Assembly (NCBI RefSeq): GCF_003626645.1
Contig: NZ_RBAM01000001.1
Location: forward strand, 496,001 to 560,000
Length of the DNA stretch: 64,000 nucleotides
Origin: Streptomyces klenkii
GTDB lineage: Bacteria > Actinomycetota > Actinomycetes > Streptomycetales > Streptomycetaceae
Direction of reading: 5' to 3'
Shown here: one piece after another, positions 51,023-59,316 of the stretch
Numbering within the stretch: position 1 is the stretch's first letter
Layout of the letters: each line of letters opens with the position of its first letter
Notes under the pieces: generated by a model
Seen by the model: the letters and a program-made list of their open reading frames with translations, nothing else
Told to the model about the DNA's origin: nothing
Database searches by the model: none
Made by a program: the position numbers and the translations under genes

Positions 51023-51294
51023 TGGACGCCCGATTCTCCGAACTGCTCACGCCCTTCCTGAAGTTCCTCGGCGAGCAGGAGATCACCCCCGACGCGTCGC
51101 TGCGCGAGCTCGGCCTCGACTCGATGCAGGCCATCGAGCTGCTCTTCGCCATCGAGGACACCTTCGGCGTGACGCTGCCCGACGACGACATGAACGACAC
51201 CACGTTCGCCACCGCCGGCAGCCTCTGGACCGTGATCAGCGCGGCCATCGACGCCCAGGGCGCGGCGGACGGCACCCGAGTGACCGCCGCATGA
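51022..51294 (+). CDS. acyl carrier protein for the ligase/decarboxylase pair
   Basis: 90 residues with the phosphopantetheine Ser34 in RELGLDSMQAIELLF. The first base of ATG 51022 is the last base of the decarboxylase stop, and the 3' end overlaps the next gene by four bases. Ligase, decarboxylase and ACP in a row are strong evidence that this protein holds the amino acid while it is decarboxylated and later oxidised by the following two enzymes. Confidence 0.9.
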   Translation: MDARFSELLTPFLKFLGEQEITPDASLRELGLDSMQAIELLFAIEDTFGVTLPDDDMNDTTFATAGSLWTVISAAIDAQGAADGTRVTAA

Positions 51295-52499
51295 GCGCCG
51301 CCGCACACGCCACGACCCCGCCGGCCGCCCCCGTGGCACCGCTGACCGCCGCGTCCCTCGCCCAGCGCACCGACCAGGTCGCCGCGGTGGCCGCCGAGCA
51401 CCTGGCCCGTACCGACCGCGACGCCTCCTTCCCCGTCGAGGCGCTTGCCGAGATGCGCCGCACCGGCCTGCTCGGCCTGCTCGTCCCCGCCTCGCACGGC
51501 GGGCTCGGCGGCACCACCGAGGACGTGGTGACCACGAGCATCGCCCTCGGCCGCACCGACATGTCCGTGGCCATGATCTTCGCGATGCACTGCCAGCAGG
51601 TCGCGGCCCTGGTGCGCTACGGCAACCAGCGGCTCCGGGACGAACTGCTGCCCGAGATCGCGGCGGGCCGCGTCTACCTGGCCTCGGTCACCACCGAGGC
51701 CGGCAAGGGCGGCCACCTGCTCAGCTCCGAGTCGGCCCTCACCGCCCGCGACGACGAGCTGCTCATCGACCGCTTCGCCCCCATCGTCACCGGCGGCGAG
51801 TACGCGGACGGCTTCCTCGTCACCATGCAGAGCCCCGCTCCCGCGTCCCCCAACCAGGTCTCGCTCGTCTACGCCCACCGCGACCAGCTCACCGTCGAAC
51901 GCTCCGGCGACTGGCAGCCGCTGGGCATGCGGGCCAGCCACAGCGTCGCCCTGCGCCTGACCGGCACCGTCCCGGCCCACCACGTGGTGGGGGAGCACGG
52001 CGACTTCCGGACCATCGTCACCACGGTCTTCGCACCCATGGCCCACCTCGGCTGGTCGGCCTGCTGGCTCGGCACCGCGGCCGGCGCGCTCTCCCGCGTC
52101 GTCAAGCTGCTGCGCGGCCCGCAGAGCCGCGGCCGCGTCAACCTCGACTCCGAGCTGCTGCTCACCCGGCTCTCCCAGGCCCGGCAGCGCATCGAGACCG
52201 TCCACGCCCTGCTCGCCCACACCCAGCAGGTCGTCGCCACCACCGACGACCTCAGCGTGCCGCGCGTCCAGCTCCTGCTCAACAGCCTGAAGATCACCGC
52301 GGCCGAGGAGTGCCACCAGGCCGTCGACGGCCTCATCGACGCCGTCGGAATGCGCCACGGCTACCTCAAGGACTCGCCCACCCGCCTCGAACACAGCCTG
52401 CGCGACCTGCGGTCGGCCGCCCTGAACTACAGCAACGACCGCCTCCACCTCGTCGACGGCAAACTCGCCCTCCTCGACGCGGAGGTGCGCCTTGCCTGA
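51291..52499 (+). CDS. acyl-CoA-dehydrogenase-fold flavoprotein 1
   Basis: 402 residues. FPVEALAEMRRTGLLGLLVP at the N-terminus and the flavin-binding segment LASVTTEAGKGGHLLSSESA place it in the acyl-CoA dehydrogenase superfamily. The C-terminus lacks the GGxTEI-type motif seen in the second enzyme, and the sequence is closer in style to the flavin-dependent monooxygenase branch (class D, DszC/KijD3-like) than to true dehydrogenases. It may hydroxylate a carrier-bound amine or carbon with reduced flavin from the reductase at 56841; desaturation is the alternative. Coupled by ATGA to the ACP gene. Confidence 0.8.
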   Translation: MSAAAHATTPPAAPVAPLTAASLAQRTDQVAAVAAEHLARTDRDASFPVEALAEMRRTGLLGLLVPASHGGLGGTTEDVVTTSIALGRTDMSVAMIFAMHCQQVAALVRYGNQRLRDELLPEIAAGRVYLASVTTEAGKGGHLLSSESALTARDDELLIDRFAPIVTGGEYADGFLVTMQSPAPASPNQVSLVYAHRDQLTVERSGDWQPLGMRASHSVALRLTGTVPAHHVVGEHGDFRTIVTTVFAPMAHLGWSACWLGTAAGALSRVVKLLRGPQSRGRVNLDSELLLTRLSQARQRIETVHALLAHTQQVVATTDDLSVPRVQLLLNSLKITAAEECHQAVDGLIDAVGMRHGYLKDSPTRLEHSLRDLRSAALNYSNDRLHLVDGKLALLDAEVRLA

Positions 52500-53637
52500 A
52501 CTGCTCCACGCGGAACCCGGCACCGCCGCGAGCCACCGCCCCCGGGCGGCCGCCGCACTGGCCGCCGTGCCCGCCGACGCCACGGCTTCCCAGGTGTGGG
52601 CGGCGCTCGGAGCGGCGGGAATCCTGCGCGACCTCTACGACCGGGGCGCCTCCCGGCCTGCCGCCCCCGACCCCGGACGGCTCTCCGAACTCCTCGGCGC
52701 CGTCGACGCCCGCGGCGACAACGGCATCACCCTCAGCGTGCTGGTCCAAGCCGCCAGCGCACTGCCCCTGCTCGCCGCCTGCGCCCCGGAAGCCGGACCC
52801 GTGCGCGCAGCCCTCGACGAGACGCTCTCCGGCACGGCCACGGTCGCCCTCGCCGCCACCGACGACGCCGCGGCCGGCTCGGACCTGACCGGCCTCGGCA
52901 CCGAAGTGACGATCGGCCCGGACGAACTGGTCCTCACCGGCGGCAAGCGCTGGATCACCACCGCATGGGAAGCCGACCGGCTCCTGGTCCTCGCCCGCCA
53001 CCGGCCCGGACGCCACTTCACCAGCTTCACCTGGGTCCTCGTCCCCGCCACGGCCCCCGGCGTGCGCATCCGGCCGGCCGGCACCGACCTCCTCACCGGC
53101 TCCGCGACCGGGCACGTCGAATTCGACGCCGTCCGGCTCCCCGTGGACCACCTCGTCGGCCGCCCCGGCCGCGGTATGGCGGCCTTCGCCCGCCACATGG
53201 GCACCGAACGGCTCGCCGGCGCCCTGTGGGCGGTCGCCCTCACCCGCCGCGTGCTCGCCGACACCAAGCAACGGCTGACCCGCCGTCACATCGACGGACA
53301 GCCTCTGTGGCACAACGACGTCGTACGCCAGCGCTACGCCACCTGCCTCGTACAGGTGCGCCAGCTGCGCGCCCTGTGCGACAGCCTCGGGGAGCAGGTC
53401 GTGGACCGGCACGACCTCGCCGCGGCCGCCCTGCTCAAATCCGCCGCCGGACTCGTCGCCGAACCGGTGCTCGCCACCTGCGCCCAGCTCCAGGGAGCCG
53501 ACGGCTTCGCCCGCGACGGTGCCCAGCACATCCGCAGCGAAGCCGCCGTCCTGGGCATCGGCGGCGGTGTCACCGAACTGGTCCTCGGCACCGTAGCCGA
53601 CAACGCCGACGCCCTCCTCGCGGAGCTGTCCCCATGA
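52492..53637 (+). CDS. acyl-CoA-dehydrogenase-fold flavoprotein 2
   Basis: 381 residues from TTG 52492, decided by GGAGG seven bases upstream. The acyl-CoA dehydrogenase pattern is clear: LAATDDAAAGSD, then VLTGGKRWITTAWEADRLLV, and a C-terminal QLQGADGFARDGAQHIRSEA followed by GIGGGVTELVLG. This one therefore looks like a real dehydrogenase that introduces a double bond into an acyl thioester, probably carrier-bound. The catalytic base cannot be assigned with certainty by eye. It overlaps both the preceding and the following gene. Confidence 0.85.
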   Translation: MPELLHAEPGTAASHRPRAAAALAAVPADATASQVWAALGAAGILRDLYDRGASRPAAPDPGRLSELLGAVDARGDNGITLSVLVQAASALPLLAACAPEAGPVRAALDETLSGTATVALAATDDAAAGSDLTGLGTEVTIGPDELVLTGGKRWITTAWEADRLLVLARHRPGRHFTSFTWVLVPATAPGVRIRPAGTDLLTGSATGHVEFDAVRLPVDHLVGRPGRGMAAFARHMGTERLAGALWAVALTRRVLADTKQRLTRRHIDGQPLWHNDVVRQRYATCLVQVRQLRALCDSLGEQVVDRHDLAAAALLKSAAGLVAEPVLATCAQLQGADGFARDGAQHIRSEAAVLGIGGGVTELVLGTVADNADALLAELSP

Positions 53638-54332
53638 CGACCCTGACAGCCCCGACAGCCCTGACAGCCCTGACAGCTCAAGTGACACCCGGCGTCTGGA
53701 TAGCGCAGGACGAGCGCGACCGATGGATCCCCGCCGACCCGCACCCCCACGACCGGGCGGCCGCCGCGAACCTGCCGCGCTGGCGCGTCACCGAGTTCCT
53801 GGCCGCCCGGGCGCTCCTGCGCCACCTCCTGCGCGCCGTCCTCCCCGAGCAGGCGGACGCGCCCGTCCACGCCGGCGAACACGGACGCCCCGTCCTCGCC
53901 GGGCACCCGGACACCGGCATCAGCATCTCGCACGACGGCGCATCCATCGCCGTCGCGGTCGCCCCCCACCGCCGGGTCGGCGTCGACGTCCAGCAGCCCG
54001 CGGACAGCGCGCCCGACACCCTGCTGCGCCGCTGCCTCGGCAAGCACGCCCGGACCGTCAGCACGCTCCCCGAACGGCAGCGGGCGCTCGAACTCGCCTG
54101 GGTCTGGACCGTCCAGGAAGCCTGCGTCAAAGCGGCCGGAACCGGCCTGTCCGGCCGGCCCTGGACGATCGACGTCCCTCCCGGCCGACCACGCGGGCAG
54201 TGGGACGCCTACGAGTGGATCAGCCTGCGCGAGCGGTCCCGGACCCCGCTGAGCTGCGCCTTCTCTGCACTGTCCAGCTCTGTCCCGCACAGCTCTGTTT
54301 CCCGCAGCGACGTGGAGACCTTGTGTTCCTGA
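53634..54332 (+). CDS. Sfp-type 4'-phosphopantetheinyl transferase
   Basis: 232 residues. It has the Sfp-family motifs ISISHDGASIAVAVAP, RRVGVDVQQPA and WVWTVQEACVKAAGTGL, the last in place of the usual W-x-x-K-E-A-x-x-K with Gln before Glu-Ala. The pathway encodes six carrier domains, all needing phosphopantetheine, so a dedicated transferase makes sense. The start is ATG 53634, four bases into the previous stop; the N-terminus repeats LTAPTALTALTA, which stems from a short tandem repeat in the DNA. The 3' end overlaps the next gene by ten bases. Confidence 0.88.
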   Translation: MTTLTAPTALTALTAQVTPGVWIAQDERDRWIPADPHPHDRAAAANLPRWRVTEFLAARALLRHLLRAVLPEQADAPVHAGEHGRPVLAGHPDTGISISHDGASIAVAVAPHRRVGVDVQQPADSAPDTLLRRCLGKHARTVSTLPERQRALELAWVWTVQEACVKAAGTGLSGRPWTIDVPPGRPRGQWDAYEWISLRERSRTPLSCAFSALSSSVPHSSVSRSDVETLCS

Positions 54333-55294
54333 CCGAAGCCCCGGCCACGATGCCGGATCTCAGCTGCTACACGACGAACCTGCTCGCCCACCTCACCCCG
54401 GACGTCCCCGATGTCCGGCGCCGCCTCGCCGAAGGCATCCGCCTCGCGGTACGCACCGACCTGCCTTCCGGTGAACTGGCCTTCTCGCATCACCCCAGGG
54501 TGGACACGACCGACGACGGCCGCGAGCTGGCCTACCGCGGCGCCGCCGACTGGCAGGCCGCGCGTAGTGCCCTGCTCGACGCCCTGCACCGCGAGCACCG
54601 GGTCCTGGCCGTCGGCAACACCCGCCATCTGCCCTGGGCGGCCGCCCACGGACAGGCGGACGCCCCGCACTGGCTGCTGATCCGCGATCACCGCGACGAC
54701 CGCTGGCTGATCGCCGACCACTTCGCCGCCCTCACCCCGTTCGGAGAGCAGGAGCCCTACCTCGGCTGGATCAGCGACGCGGAGCTCGCCACGGCCCTCG
54801 CGCCGCTGACCGAGCCTCCGCGGGAAGTCACCCGCCGGGACGGGCTCGCGCTCGGCCAGGAGGTTCCGCTTCCGCCCGTCGGGCACTACCGCTGGCTGGA
54901 CCGGCAGCCCGTGACGCGGGCTTTCGGCGCCGCGCCTGCGCCTGCGCCCGCACCTGGCCCCGGGACCTGGACCCTGGATCTGGAGGCGTCGCTGACCCGG
55001 ATCGCCGACGTCTTCCGCACCGATCCCACGGCCCTCGCCCGGTACGGCGACGACCTCTGGGCCGCCGCCCGCCACCACGCCTACCAGCTGGCGTTCGCGG
55101 TCACCGACGCAGGACTCGACCCCGAGCGGGCCGCCGCGGTGTCAGCCGCCTGGAACGAACTGCCCAAAACCCTGCGATTCGCGGCCCAGTCCGCCGCCCG
55201 CGGCCGGCCGCGCCCCGCAGTGGTCGACCGCTCCATCGAAGCGCTCCTCACCGCCCAGCAGGCCCTCAGTACGGACCTCCCCCGGAAGGGATGA
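54323..55294 (+). CDS. second BtrH-like protein (putative acyltransferase)
   Basis: 323 residues from GTG 54323 with GGAG five bases upstream; ATG 54350 is an alternative. Near the start, LSCYTTNLLAHL parallels the Cys region of the BtrH-like domain at 46931, and NTRHLPWAAAHGQADAPHW parallels its His segment, followed by LIRDHRDDRWLIADHF. A Pro/Ala linker (APAPAPAPGPG) divides it from a helical C-terminal half, which unlike the first protein does not look like a carrier domain. A role in moving an acyl group from carrier to amine is inferred. Two such proteins suggest two transfer or release steps. Confidence 0.65.
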   Translation: MFLTEAPATMPDLSCYTTNLLAHLTPDVPDVRRRLAEGIRLAVRTDLPSGELAFSHHPRVDTTDDGRELAYRGAADWQAARSALLDALHREHRVLAVGNTRHLPWAAAHGQADAPHWLLIRDHRDDRWLIADHFAALTPFGEQEPYLGWISDAELATALAPLTEPPREVTRRDGLALGQEVPLPPVGHYRWLDRQPVTRAFGAAPAPAPAPGPGTWTLDLEASLTRIADVFRTDPTALARYGDDLWAAARHHAYQLAFAVTDAGLDPERAAAVSAAWNELPKTLRFAAQSAARGRPRPAVVDRSIEALLTAQQALSTDLPRKG

Positions 55295-55296
55295 TC

Positions 55297-56826
55297 ATGA
55301 GTCGGACCCTGTACGAGTGGTTCGCCGCCGCCGTCGACCGCCACGGCGGCGAGCCCGCCCTGGAAGCGGGAACGGACCGGCTGACGTACCGGCAGCTCAG
55401 CGACCTCGCCGACCGGGTGGCCGGTGAACTCGTCGCCGCCCACGGCGCGGTGCCCCGCCGAGTGGGCCTCCTCGCCGAGCGCAGCGTCCTCGCCTACGCC
55501 GGATACCTGGCGGTGCAGCGGCTCGGCAGCACCGTGGTGCCCCTCAACCCGTCCTTCCCGGCCGCCCGCACCACCGCCGTCGCCTTCGCGGGCGAGCTGG
55601 ACATCGTCCTGGTGGAGGGAGACACCGACGCGGCCGCCGCCCTGCCGGTCCCGGCGCTGCCCCTCACCCGGGAGGCGACCGCCCCCGTCGCCCCGCTCCC
55701 CGCGTACGCGGGCGATGCGGACGCCATCGCGTACATCCTGTTCACGTCAGGCTCGACGGGCGCTCCCAAGGGCGTACCGATCCGGCACCGCAACGTCTCC
55801 GCCTACCTCGACCACATCGTGCCCCGCTACGCGATGGGGCCCGGCAGCCGCGCCTCGCAGACCTTCGACCTGACGTTCGATCTGTCGGTCTTCGACATGT
55901 TCGCGAGCTGGGGGAGCGGGGCGACCCTCGTGGTGCCCGGTCGCGACGACCTGATGGCCCCGGCACGCTTCGTGGCCGCCAAGGAACTGACCCACTGGTT
56001 CTCCGTCCCCTCCGTCGTCTCCGTCGCGCGGCGACTGCGCAGCCTGGCCCCGGGCAGCATGCCGACCCTGCGCTGGAGCCTGTTCTGCGGAGAACCCCTG
56101 ACCTTGCAGCAGGCCGAGGCGTGGCGGGCCGCGGCGCCCGGCAGCCGCGTCGAGAACCTCTACGGCCCCACCGAGCTCACCATTAGCTGCACCGAGTACC
56201 GGCTCCCCGCCGACCCGGCCGACTGGCCGCGCCCCGCCAACGGCACGGTGCCGATCGGCACGCCCTACCCGGGCCTCGAACACGTGGTCCTCGACCCCGA
56301 AGGACTGCCGAGCGAGGACGGCGAACTGTGCGTCCGCGGCGCCCAGCGCTTCCCCGGCTACCTGGACCCGGCGAACGACGCCGGCCGCTTCGTCGTCTAC
56401 GACGGGGTGCGGGCGCAGGCGTTCGACGGCAGCGGGCCCGTGACGGACGACCTCTGGTACCGCACCGGCGACCGCGTCACCCGGCAGCACGGACAGCTCG
56501 TCCACCTGGGCCGCCTCGACCAGCAGGTCAAGGTCCGCGGCTACCGCGTGGAACTCGGCGAGATCGAGGCCGCACTGCGTGACCAGCCCGGCGTACGCGA
56601 CGCCCTGGTCGTGGCGCTGCCCGGCGCCGACGGCGAATCCGACCTCGAAGCGGTGTGCACGGGGGCCGACCCGGCGCCCGAACGCCTGCTGGCCGCACTG
56701 CGGCTCCGGCTCCCGTCGTACATGGTGCCGCGCGGCGTCACCGTCTACGACGAGCTGCCGCTGAACACCAACGGGAAAGTCGACCGCAAGACCGTGACCG
56801 CCGAGATCGCGGCCCAGTACGCCTGA
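55297..56826 (+). CDS. stand-alone amino-acid adenylation enzyme, paralogue of the 32732 gene
   Basis: 509 residues from ATG 55297, which is correctly spaced from GGAAGGG; the ATG at 55291 is too close. Motifs: ILFTSGSTGAPKGVP, QTFDLTFDLSVFDMFASW, NLYGPTELTIS, YRTGDRV, VKVRGYRVELGEIE and NTNGKVDRK. It is clearly similar to the enzyme at 32732 throughout, including LAVQRLG and LRWSLFCGE, but the pocket residues differ (about D-L-F-F-L-C-L-I-S against D-P-Y-N-L-C-T-V-T), so it should load a different amino acid. It probably charges one of the free carriers in trans or caps an aminoacyl-ACP. Confidence 0.88.
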   Translation: MSRTLYEWFAAAVDRHGGEPALEAGTDRLTYRQLSDLADRVAGELVAAHGAVPRRVGLLAERSVLAYAGYLAVQRLGSTVVPLNPSFPAARTTAVAFAGELDIVLVEGDTDAAAALPVPALPLTREATAPVAPLPAYAGDADAIAYILFTSGSTGAPKGVPIRHRNVSAYLDHIVPRYAMGPGSRASQTFDLTFDLSVFDMFASWGSGATLVVPGRDDLMAPARFVAAKELTHWFSVPSVVSVARRLRSLAPGSMPTLRWSLFCGEPLTLQQAEAWRAAAPGSRVENLYGPTELTISCTEYRLPADPADWPRPANGTVPIGTPYPGLEHVVLDPEGLPSEDGELCVRGAQRFPGYLDPANDAGRFVVYDGVRAQAFDGSGPVTDDLWYRTGDRVTRQHGQLVHLGRLDQQVKVRGYRVELGEIEAALRDQPGVRDALVVALPGADGESDLEAVCTGADPAPERLLAALRLRLPSYMVPRGVTVYDELPLNTNGKVDRKTVTAEIAAQYA

Positions 56827-56840
56827 ATGCGGGGAAACCG

Positions 56841-57344
56841 ATGACCACCGAAAGCCTCCTGCCCGCACGTCCCACCGTGTCGGACGACGCCTTCCGCCAC
56901 GCGATGGCCCGCCTGCCCACCGGCGTCGCGGTCGTCACCGCACAGGGCCCCGGCGGACCCGTCGGCTGCACCGTCAACGCCGTCATGTCCCTGTCCCTCC
57001 GGCCTCCCGCGCTGCTCGTCTCGCTCGCCGCCGCGAGCCGCACGCTGGAACAGATACTGGACAGCGGCTCCTTCGCGGTCAGCGTCCTGTCGTGGGACGC
57101 CCGGCACCTGGCACGGCAGTTCGCCACGGGCACCGCGGCCCAGCGCTTCGACGGCGTGTCCTGGCAGCCGCAGCACGGCGTGCCGGTGCTGACGGCGGCC
57201 TCCGTGGCCGCGGTGTGCGACGTCAGCGACACGGCCCACATGTTCGACCACACGCTCGTCGCCGGCACCGTGACCTGGACCCGCGCCGACGAGCGGACCC
57301 CCACCGTGCTCTACGGCAACGGCCAGTACGAGGTGGGCCGCTGA
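56841..57344 (+). CDS. flavin reductase (HpaC-like)
   Basis: 167 residues. The flavin-reductase-like pattern FRHAMARLPTGVAVVTAQ, GCTVNAVMSLSLRPPALLVS and FAVSVLSWDARHLARQFATG is complete, ending with VLYGNGQYEVG. Such enzymes supply FMNH2 or FADH2 to two-component monooxygenases; the likely partner is the ACAD-fold protein at 51291. GGGGAAACCG precedes ATG 56841. It is the last gene of the operon; the next reading frame is a broken serA. Confidence 0.9.
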   Translation: MTTESLLPARPTVSDDAFRHAMARLPTGVAVVTAQGPGGPVGCTVNAVMSLSLRPPALLVSLAAASRTLEQILDSGSFAVSVLSWDARHLARQFATGTAAQRFDGVSWQPQHGVPVLTAASVAAVCDVSDTAHMFDHTLVAGTVTWTRADERTPTVLYGNGQYEVGR

Positions 57345-57435
57345 CGGCCGCCGCGTACTGCCCATAACTGCTCGTAACAGCCCGTAGAGGAAACACCCAC
57401 TCCCCACCGATCCCCACCGAGGATTCGCATCTCCC

Positions 57436-57820
57436 ATGAGCAGACCGGTCGTAACGCTCGGCATCGTCGGCCTCGGCCGCATCGGCGTGCTCGTCGCGCA
57501 GCGCATGGCGGCCTTCGACATGGAAACCGTCGCGTACGACCCGTACGTACAGTCCGAGCGAGCCGCAGAGATGAGCGTGAAGCTCCTGTCGCTGGACAAG
57601 CTGCTGGAAGTCTCGGACTTCATCACCGTGCACCTGCCCAAGACCCCGGAGACGACGGGTCTGATCGGCGACGAGGGCCTGGACGTGTACGCCTCGGAGC
57701 TGTGCACGGACTCCCCGCTCTTCCGGTTCGACCAGGTGGTCTGCACCCCGCATCTCGGCGCTTCGACACACGAGGCCCAGGAGAAGGCGGGCATCGCCGC
57801 CGCCCGCTCGGCGTGCCTGA
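57436..57820 (+). pseudogene. serA: deleted serA (3-phosphoglycerate dehydrogenase) remnant
   Basis: The frame begins with SRPVV, the normal SerA start, but jumps straight to GIVGLGRIGVLVAQRM, losing about 130 residues. It continues through VHLPKTPETTGLIGDE, then jumps to GLDVYASELCTDSPL, losing about 35 residues including the conserved NAARGG segment, and ends after EAQEKAGIAAARS with no ACT domain. Both internal joins keep the frame. A housekeeping copy must exist elsewhere. This may be the relic of a cluster-linked serA that once supplied serine. Confidence 0.85.
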
Positions 57821-58169
57821 GGCCGAAGCGAAGGGAGCGAGCACAGCTGGCCCGGGGGCGCTGCATCGGAGGGTGGTGGGGCAGGGCGAGGCTCAGCAGC
57901 TGTGTCAACTCGCCGGCCCTGCCTGCGTCAAGCTCGGGAGAGGCAAGCAGGGCCGGGCGTAACAGCCTTGCTGAGGGCGGAGACGAGTGCCTGTCTGTTC
58001 GAAGCGGACATCGTGGATGAGGAGTTCTTCGGCGCCGTGGTCATCCACAAGGTCGGATTGTGTTGTCGTTACTGAAGGGACGTTCGTCGACAGAACGGGA
58101 TGTGATCGCACGGGGCCTACTGGGGGACACCGGGGTTGCCGGGCGGCTCCTCACCGCCAGGCTGTCGGG
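57821..58169. other. no gene seen
   Basis: About 350 bases between the serA remnant and the DUF6083 gene. Short frames lack family features or ribosome sites. The composition is lower in GC than the cluster, and the segment looks like non-functional filler or decayed sequence. Confidence 0.4.
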
Positions 58170-58502
58170 TCAGGGTTCTGCGGTGATCCCTTCGATGGGT
58201 AGGCCGTCGAGGGAGCGGTTGCGGAGCCACCTGGCTACGAAGATCGGGCCGAGGTGTTCCGGGTGGTGCCGGCGTCGGCTGCAGACGCGCCGGTGTTCGA
58301 TGTAGCACTTGCCGCCGGTGCCGCGGCCGGCGACGGCGTAGCCGTCAGCGGTGATGGACCAGCGGAGCGTCTCGTCCTTCGCCTCGGCGGCGGGGACGGT
58401 CTCGGGTTCGAGGCGGATCCATCCGCCGGTGGTCTTGGGTCGGAGTTTCTGAATGCGGCCGCATTCGGGACATGCGGCGTCTGGTGTGCTGTTGACCCCC
58501 AT
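58170..58502 (-). CDS. DUF6083-like protein
   Basis: 110 residues. ACPECGRIQKLRPKTTGGWI near the N-terminus, then LEPETVPAAEAKD and GGKCYIEHRRVC, give a C-x-x-C and later C-x(3)-H/C pair typical of DUF6083, a small Streptomyces family that probably binds zinc. The function is not known. ATG 58502 is the only reasonable start. The gene stands alone between the decayed serA and an unannotated region. Confidence 0.7.
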   Translation of the reverse strand: MGVNSTPDAACPECGRIQKLRPKTTGGWIRLEPETVPAAEAKDETLRWSITADGYAVAGRGTGGKCYIEHRRVCSRRRHHPEHLGPIFVARWLRNRSLDGLPIEGITAEP

Positions 58503-59316
58503 TTGAGGGAGCTTGCCGGGTCGGGGTTCGGGGGGTCAGGGGTTCGCTGGCCGTTTGTGCTGGTGGCTGTGGGTGCGGGTGGGCTGCTGGTCGGCCCGCG
58601 GGGTGTCGCCGAGCCCGGTCGTGTGCAGGGCGGCTGGCTGGTGACACGGCCTTGTCAAAGGTTTCCCGGCCTCGCTCGGGGCTGGGTTCGTTGATTCTGG
58701 AGCGGGGTGAGCTTGATGGGTATAGATGGCGTGAACGGTTACAACGTCTGCGGGGGGAGATCATTATTGCTCCGCCGACGGAGCCGGAGGAGGATGACGA
58801 TTGAGCGTGATCCGGATGGCCGGCGCTGGTTCGCGCGCTTTCAGGTGAAGCCGGAGCGGACGGTGAAGCGCCCGTCGGAGGACACGCAGTGTCCGGATCA
58901 TCCGGGGACACGGCTGGAGCGGATGCTGGGTCGGCGTTGGTTCTGCCCGGAGCGTGGAGGGGCCCTACCTTGTGGTCGGGGCCTCTGCGGCCGGGCTATG
59001 TTGTCAAGCGAGGTCGCTGGAGTCGGTGTTGGCGCCGCACAGGACGACCATGACGGTTTCGTCCCGGCCCGGAATCCAGGAGCACCACGCCGGCCCGTCT
59101 CCTGACGAGCTGGTGCCCCTCCGCTGTGGCCTTCAGCCTGATCAGGTGCCCCTGAGCGGCTGTTGTTGTTCCGATCTCGAGCGGTGTCGCTCGAACGGGA
59201 GTCTCAGTATCAGGTGATCGCGGTGGGTGCCGGGCATGAGAAGGCGGCGTACATGGCCGTCTCGGCGCAGGCCGTCGGGTGAGGCTCGCCGTGGTCCCCA
59301 AGGAGGACCGTCGCCC
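58503..59316. other. mostly non-coding region; possible small overlapping frames
   Basis: Near 58690-58804 one plus-strand frame reads LILERGELDGYRWRERLQRL and ends PPTEPEEDDD, stopping at 58804. A second starts at ATG 58794, overlaps it, and reads through ERDPDGRRWFARFQVKPERT and CPDHPGTRLERML to 59105. The overlap and sensible peptide sequences hint at two small genes or the relic of a mobile element, but neither has a recognised family or a clear start. The rest of the region, including the 59169 repeat, carries no gene I can support. Confidence 0.3.
59169..59205. repeat. 37-bp direct repeat, copy 1
   Basis: TTCCGATCTCGAG followed by CGGTGTCGCTCGAACGG and GAGTCTC. It matches copy 2 at 60141-60177 in 34 of 37 positions and contains the dyad TCGAGCG-GTGT-CGCTCGA. 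The two copies flank the methyltransferase gene, as expected for ends of a mobile or recombined segment. Confidence 0.8.

Noticed and set aside
48142..51294. Exosortase-associated locus, suggested by the ligase/decarboxylase/ACP trio
   Set aside because: No exosortase, PEP-CTERM or polysaccharide genes; surroundings are NRPS-type biosynthesis.
32732..57344. Macrolactam polyketide cluster
   Set aside because: The starter-unit type enzymes are present, but no ketosynthase or PKS module is found in the window.
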